Assembly: GCA_007123785.1 (NCBI GenBank)
Contig: SLGL01000168.1
Span: 1 to 12,105, forward strand
Reading direction: 5' to 3'
Source of the DNA: Balneolaceae bacterium
Lineage (GTDB): Bacteria > Bacteroidota > Rhodothermia > Balneolales > Balneolaceae
DNA: 12,105 nt
Of the stretch, positions 7,765 to 12,105 are shown piece by piece (position 1 is the stretch's first letter; every line of letters starts with the position of its first letter). The position numbers were made by a program, and so were the translations under genes. The notes below the pieces were generated by a model. It saw only the letters and a program-made list of their open reading frames with translations. It was not told the origin of the DNA and ran no database searches.

Positions 7765-10700
7765 TTGAAAAGATCATTCACATATCGTGCAATTTTATTT
7801 CTACTACTGGCTATCGGATTGATGGTTTACGGCGGGCCATGTTTTGGACAGGTGAGTCCGGGAGAATATGATTACCCGCACAATCACCTGCCCTGGTTCA
7901 CCATCGAGAGTGACCATTTTCTTGTGCACTACCAAAAGGGAAACAGCCGCACAGCACAGTTAACCTCAAAAATCGCCGAGGAGATTTATGAACCGGTGAC
8001 TTCACTCTACGGTCATCATCCGCGTAAAAAAGTGAGCATTTTGCTGCGTGACCGGGAAGACTTTTCAAACGGCGCTGCTTTCTTTTTCGACGACAAGATT
8101 GAAATCTGGATTCCCGCACTCGATACCCCGCTCAGAGGCACCCATCACTGGCTGCACAATGTGATCACTCATGAATTCACTCACATTGTTCAGCTCGGTG
8201 CATCCATGAAAAGGACACAGCGAATTCCCGCCATCTATTTTCAGTGGCTTACCTACGAAGATGTCCGCCGGCCCGATGTGCTCTACGGCTTTCCCCGCGG
8301 TATTGTCACTTTTCCATTTGCATCGGTAAGTATTCCCGCCTGGTTTGCTGAAGGTACAGCGCAGTACCAACGCCAAGATATCAACTATGACTATTGGGAC
8401 AGCCACCGCGATATGATCCTCAGGAGCCGGCTGCTATCCGGAACAGCTCTTGATTTTGATGAGATGGGCACATTCACTTCAAAAACAAGTCTTGAGCGAG
8501 AACTTGTATATAATCAAGGCTTTGATTTTACCCGGTACCTCACCGGACGGTTCGGGGAAAATGTAATTGCCGATTTATCAAAAACTGCAGCAGAAAGTGG
8601 TGAAAGCAACTTTAACCGGGTGATTGAAATGGTTACCGGTTTTTCCGGTAAGAGCCTGTTTGACGACTGGACAGAAGACAGGACCGAACAATACAAGCAG
8701 CAAATCAACGAACTTTCCGCCACGAAACCCAATCCGGTTGAGGAGGATGGGTTTTTAAATTTTTACCCCCAGTACAACAGCACCGGTTCGGTGTTTGCTT
8801 ATCTCACCAATCGGGGACGGGACTTTGCACGCACCACACTGATCGTAAAAATTGATGGACAGGAACTCGAAGCCGATGATTTGGGAGGAACCGAATTTCT
8901 GAATTCTGAGCAGAATTATAACATGTCGCACGGGTTTGAATCGAACCCATCCATCGAATTTGTAAGCAATCGTTTTTCATTTTCGCCTGATGGAAACCGG
9001 ATTGCCTATAACCGGCCTGAGAAAAATCGCTATGGAGAAACATACCAGGACATTTACATTTTCGACATTTTCGATCAAACCCGTCAAAAAATTACCCAAA
9101 GTGCCCGGGTGCAAGATCCAGCCTGGCATCCGGAAGAAAACTTGATTACAGCCGTACAGCAGCGTGACGGGACACAAAACCTTGTGATTCTCGATCCGGT
9201 GACCAATAATATTCAGAATCTTACACTCTACCAATCTGGAGAAACGGTTTACACTCCTGTCTGGACACCAGACGGCTCAGGAATTTATTATGCAACGGCA
9301 TCGAATGGAAATCGAAATATTCACCGCTTTTGTATCGAAGAGAAACAGTCATACCCGGTATTCTCCAATCCGAAAATCGATTACCGAGATCCCTGGACAG
9401 ATCCGGATTCTGGTCATATCTATTTTTCATCAGACCTGACCGGAATTTTTAACATCTACCAAAAAAACCTAACAGACAATGTAATTGAGCGCCTCACAAC
9501 TGTTACCGGTGGTGCATTTATGCCGTTTGTTCGAGCCGATACGCTCTACTTTGCCGAATATCGACACGATGGCTACAAAATCTCGAAACTCAGAATAGAT
9601 AATAATGCTTCGGTCATTTCTGATCAGGATATGGAAGTCATGCTTCAGATTGAGGAATCCGATGATATACCACCCTACTCTGAAATTTCAGCACTTTCTT
9701 TCCCGGAAGAAAGACGGGCAGAAGAGGCGACCTTCTCGATTGGAGAAGATGAACGAGTTTGGAGGCCCTATACCGAAACGACTACGGGACTGAGTATTTT
9801 TCCTGTTATCCGCTTTGACAATTATACCAAACTGAAGGGAAGTAACACCCGGCTGCTTCGGAATGCACAATTTGGGAATATAGGGCAAAATCTCTGGCGC
9901 GATTTCAAAACCGGGGCATACCTATCCTCGCGTGATGTAACCGAATCATTTTCCATTTTCGGGGGAGCTATGCTCGGATGGGGGTCACTCTCATCAGACA
10001 GTGCTTCTGATTTTTTTTCGCCTTCAAGAATCAACAATCTTGATCGTGACATTTTTCTGATGATGGAACATCGCGGTATTCCCTTCATTCGCAGAAGCTG
10101 GTCTCCCACTATCAGTGTAGAGATCTATAACCTGAAACGAAATGTAAGAGATGGCCTTACAATCGAAGAATTTCCCTGCACCTCCTGCCTCCCCGTGGAA
10201 AGATCAGTCGATATCCGCTATACAATGTGGGAAGCCAATTTTTTTCTTCGAAGTAAATTAAACCGCTGGAGCCTTATAGAGCTGGGTGGAGCCTATTCAC
10301 CCTACAGTGTCAGCACGGATGGCTTCTTTTCCAATGAATACCGGGAGTTTATTCCCGGCTCCACATCAGAATATTTCAGAGGAGCCAGTTATTCAGCATC
10401 ATATATCGCAGAGGCAACACTACCCCACCGCCATCAGGATATCGCTCCTGCCGGACTAAAAGGCCACTTCACTTATCGGTTTGAACCGGGCCGTCTTCTC
10501 CGGGAATTCGAGATCAGTGAGGGTGCACTTTCACCTGTTTTTTCAAAAGATCAAAATCATTCACTTGAGGCAAAAATCCGCCTGGGATTTGGTTTACCAT
10601 CAAACACGCATGGAATGATCACCACAAGAGCGTTCTCATACCTAAACAACCCTGAAGATTATTTTTATCTCGATTATGCAGGTGGACTCAGTGGCATGCG

Positions 10701-11094
10701 TTCGTACCCCTATTTTGCACTTGGCGGTCAGCGAACCTTCTTTTCAAGAGCTTCCGTGCTCAAACCCGTTTTTCAGCGTATTAATTATCAGTTGAGTGCC
10801 TACACAATCGACAAAGTATTTGCCCAATTGTTTTTCGAAACCGGAAACGGATGGGGAGGCCCGCTAAACATAGGTAAAAATTTTAAGACAGGAATAGGTG
10901 CAGAATTAAGATTTGCCTTCAATAGTTATTATCTTTTCCCGTTAAAATTTTTTGTGAATACCACATATGGCTTTAACGAGTTTACCGTTACACTGCCTTC
11001 ACAGTTTATATCCCCTAACCGAACAAATTCTGTACAATACGGCAAGGAATTCCTTTTTTATTTTGGATTAACGTTTGATTTCGATTTTCTATGA
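7765..11094 (+). CDS. Outer-membrane protein with peptidase MA-like metallopeptidase, TolB-like beta-propeller and C-terminal barrel
   Basis: The 1109-aa product starts with a signal peptide (about 1-28, Lys/Arg then a leucine-rich core). A gluzincin-type domain follows: H136-E-F-T-H140 gives two zinc ligands and the catalytic Glu, and AWFAEGTAQY supplies E196 as the likely third ligand, so the active site looks intact. Residues about 330-620 contain PD40/TolB-like propeller blades (FSPDGNRIAY near 405, PAWHPEEN, WTPDGSGIYY near 500, YFSSDLTG). From about 690 on, alternating aromatic strands form a predicted outer-membrane barrel ending in FGLTFDFDFL. This suggests a surface- or periplasm-facing protease tethered by its own barrel; the substrate is unknown. 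The start must be TTG 7765: the preceding in-frame codon is the TAG of the upstream gene, and the first ATG (7822) would cut off the signal peptide. The stop overlaps the next gene's ATG (ATGA, 11091-11094), indicating coupling. A CxxC (C805, C808) sits in a barrel loop. Confidence 0.8.
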   Translation: MKRSFTYRAILFLLLAIGLMVYGGPCFGQVSPGEYDYPHNHLPWFTIESDHFLVHYQKGNSRTAQLTSKIAEEIYEPVTSLYGHHPRKKVSILLRDREDFSNGAAFFFDDKIEIWIPALDTPLRGTHHWLHNVITHEFTHIVQLGASMKRTQRIPAIYFQWLTYEDVRRPDVLYGFPRGIVTFPFASVSIPAWFAEGTAQYQRQDINYDYWDSHRDMILRSRLLSGTALDFDEMGTFTSKTSLERELVYNQGFDFTRYLTGRFGENVIADLSKTAAESGESNFNRVIEMVTGFSGKSLFDDWTEDRTEQYKQQINELSATKPNPVEEDGFLNFYPQYNSTGSVFAYLTNRGRDFARTTLIVKIDGQELEADDLGGTEFLNSEQNYNMSHGFESNPSIEFVSNRFSFSPDGNRIAYNRPEKNRYGETYQDIYIFDIFDQTRQKITQSARVQDPAWHPEENLITAVQQRDGTQNLVILDPVTNNIQNLTLYQSGETVYTPVWTPDGSGIYYATASNGNRNIHRFCIEEKQSYPVFSNPKIDYRDPWTDPDSGHIYFSSDLTGIFNIYQKNLTDNVIERLTTVTGGAFMPFVRADTLYFAEYRHDGYKISKLRIDNNASVISDQDMEVMLQIEESDDIPPYSEISALSFPEERRAEEATFSIGEDERVWRPYTETTTGLSIFPVIRFDNYTKLKGSNTRLLRNAQFGNIGQNLWRDFKTGAYLSSRDVTESFSIFGGAMLGWGSLSSDSASDFFSPSRINNLDRDIFLMMEHRGIPFIRRSWSPTISVEIYNLKRNVRDGLTIEEFPCTSCLPVERSVDIRYTMWEANFFLRSKLNRWSLIELGGAYSPYSVSTDGFFSNEYREFIPGSTSEYFRGASYSASYIAEATLPHRHQDIAPAGLKGHFTYRFEPGRLLREFEISEGALSPVFSKDQNHSLEAKIRLGFGLPSNTHGMITTRAFSYLNNPEDYFYLDYAGGLSGMRSYPYFALGGQRTFFSRASVLKPVFQRINYQLSAYTIDKVFAQLFFETGNGWGGPLNIGKNFKTGIGAELRFAFNSYYLFPLKFFVNTTYGFNEFTVTLPSQFISPNRTNSVQYGKEFLFYFGLTFDFDFL

Positions 11095-12074
11095 AACAAT
11101 TTTCAGTACTGATGTTATTTATGTGCATACCATTTTCTTTATTTGCACAACATGAGGAAAAGGAACCAAATTTATCATCTGTAGTTGTTACAGAAAAAGA
11201 AACGAAGAATGAGAAGTATCATTTGATTACTCCTGTACTCTTACGAAATTACACTGGTTCCTCTTTTCTTTTTGATGAGGAACTAAGTTCTGGAATTTCA
11301 AATGCTGGCTCGGTTTTTTTTAGTTCTCTTATCGTACCGGGGTCCGGACAAATATCTAACAGAAGCTGGTTCAGAGCTGGTATGTTTTTGGCTATTGAAG
11401 CAACCTCCATTTTCATGGCTGTTGAATACAGAAATCGCGGAGTAAATGGAGAGCGGGATTACGAACGATGGGCAAACAATAACTGGAGCGTAGTTCAATA
11501 CTCCAACTGGCTTGTTGATTATCACAACTATCATAACATTAACAATTCTCATATCAACGAACTAAAAGAGATGGTTGACGGTGTAAATCCCACATTTAAT
11601 ATTCGTGATGATTGGGATGCTGTGGATATTTCTGTTCTGAGAGATGTAGAGCGAAATACTCCATATTTTACTACCGATGACATTATAAACCAGAACTTTT
11701 CACACGTTCTGCCTCAATACGGCTCGCAGCAGTACTATGAACTGATAGCCAAGTATTACCAATATCAGGCCGGATGGAGAGACTATAACGATTTTCATGA
11801 CAGCATTGGCAACACAGGAAGGTTTTTCGAAGAACGTTATTATGTTGACCGTGACGGCCGACATGCCAGCCATTACTTTTTCGACGGTGCAAGGAGGGCT
11901 CAACAGTTTAACGATGACTACAGAACAAGCAACTTTTTTATCTCCATGCTGATAGCCAATCACATAATTTCTGCTTTTGATGCTTATTTTACAGTTCGTG
12001 TGCAACAAAGAAGACTTCAGGCCAGTTCAAGTATGATTCCGGGGCAACAGATCGTTATTAATTACAGATTTTAA
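11091..12074 (+). CDS. DUF5683-like envelope protein of unknown function
   Basis: The 327-aa product has a signal peptide (1-19, ending FA). A segment (about 72-111) with LIVPGSGQISNRSWFRAG follows, matching the PG-GQ-x-x-N-R pattern of DUF5683 proteins, and leads into a hydrophobic helix. A second hydrophobic segment near the end (about 281-300, FFISMLIANHIISAFDAYF) has the family's helix ending in a D-A-Y-type motif. Between them is an unusually long polar middle part (about 115-275) rich in Asn, Asp, His and Tyr that I do not recognise. The final residues QIVINYRF resemble an outer-membrane beta strand. The role is unknown; related proteins are common in Bacteroidota envelopes. The ATG overlaps the stop of the metallopeptidase-barrel gene by 4 bp, so translation is probably coupled and the two may act together. 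Its DNA looks more AT-rich than the preceding genes by eye. Confidence 0.6.
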   Translation: MKQFSVLMLFMCIPFSLFAQHEEKEPNLSSVVVTEKETKNEKYHLITPVLLRNYTGSSFLFDEELSSGISNAGSVFFSSLIVPGSGQISNRSWFRAGMFLAIEATSIFMAVEYRNRGVNGERDYERWANNNWSVVQYSNWLVDYHNYHNINNSHINELKEMVDGVNPTFNIRDDWDAVDISVLRDVERNTPYFTTDDIINQNFSHVLPQYGSQQYYELIAKYYQYQAGWRDYNDFHDSIGNTGRFFEERYYVDRDGRHASHYFFDGARRAQQFNDDYRTSNFFISMLIANHIISAFDAYFTVRVQQRRLQASSSMIPGQQIVINYRF

Positions 12075-12105
12075 CCCGGATATCTCAAAGTAAATTTTTT
12101 TAACG
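12075..12105. other. Short tail after the last gene
   Basis: Only 31 bases remain after the stop. They include a run of seven T (12094-12100 region) but no stem that I can pair inside the window, so I cannot say whether a terminator or another gene follows. Confidence 0.4.

Noticed and set aside
1..12105. CRISPR array, insertion sequence, tRNA or rRNA gene, toxin-antitoxin or phage-defence genes
   Set aside because: I saw no regularly spaced repeats, transposase-like ORFs, tRNA-like folds or defence domains. The window reads as ordinary envelope and iron-uptake genes.

Overview
This window looks like a chromosomal stretch of a Gram-negative bacterium of the Bacteroidota/Balneolota/Rhodothermota group. 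The reasons are a PorV-type outer-membrane protein of the type IX secretion system (T9SS), a T9SS type A C-terminal sorting domain on a neighbouring gene, AT-rich start regions with little or no Shine-Dalgarno sequence, moderate GC, and envelope proteins resembling those of Balneolaceae. The lineage is an inference from gene content; I see no rRNA or other marker.

Left part (1-2797): a partial minus-strand protoporphyrinogen oxidase gene (heme biosynthesis) runs off the left edge. It is divergent from a FecA-like TonB-dependent receptor gene. The 142-bp gap between them holds two near-identical dyad-symmetric boxes, one lying on a plausible promoter. This looks like metal- or iron-responsive control of ferric-chelate uptake, possibly shared with the heme gene.

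Middle (2798-3420): a 623-bp AT-rich intergenic stretch with no convincing gene. It contains a weak inverted repeat after the receptor gene, a good sigma70-like promoter, a small hairpin and a 12-bp palindrome, all upstream of porV.

Right part (3421-12074): a tight plus-strand run of envelope or secreted-protein genes: porV; a large M6 metalloprotease-like T9SS cargo gene; a 1109-aa fusion of metallopeptidase, beta-propeller and barrel; and a DUF5683-like protein. The gaps are 9 bp, 0 bp and a 4-bp overlap, so they are probably one operon. PorV is the shuttle that receives T9SS cargo at the outer membrane, and the next gene encodes a T9SS cargo.

Two oddities stand out. The M6-like gene is broken by one in-frame TAA (6718-6720), which cuts the protease-like part away from its FG-GAP repeats and T9SS sorting signal. 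Independently, its canonical HExxH zinc site is replaced by AQIGS, so it looks like a pseudoprotease. The next gene keeps an intact HEFTH...E site but must start at a TTG that directly abuts the preceding stop codon in the same frame.
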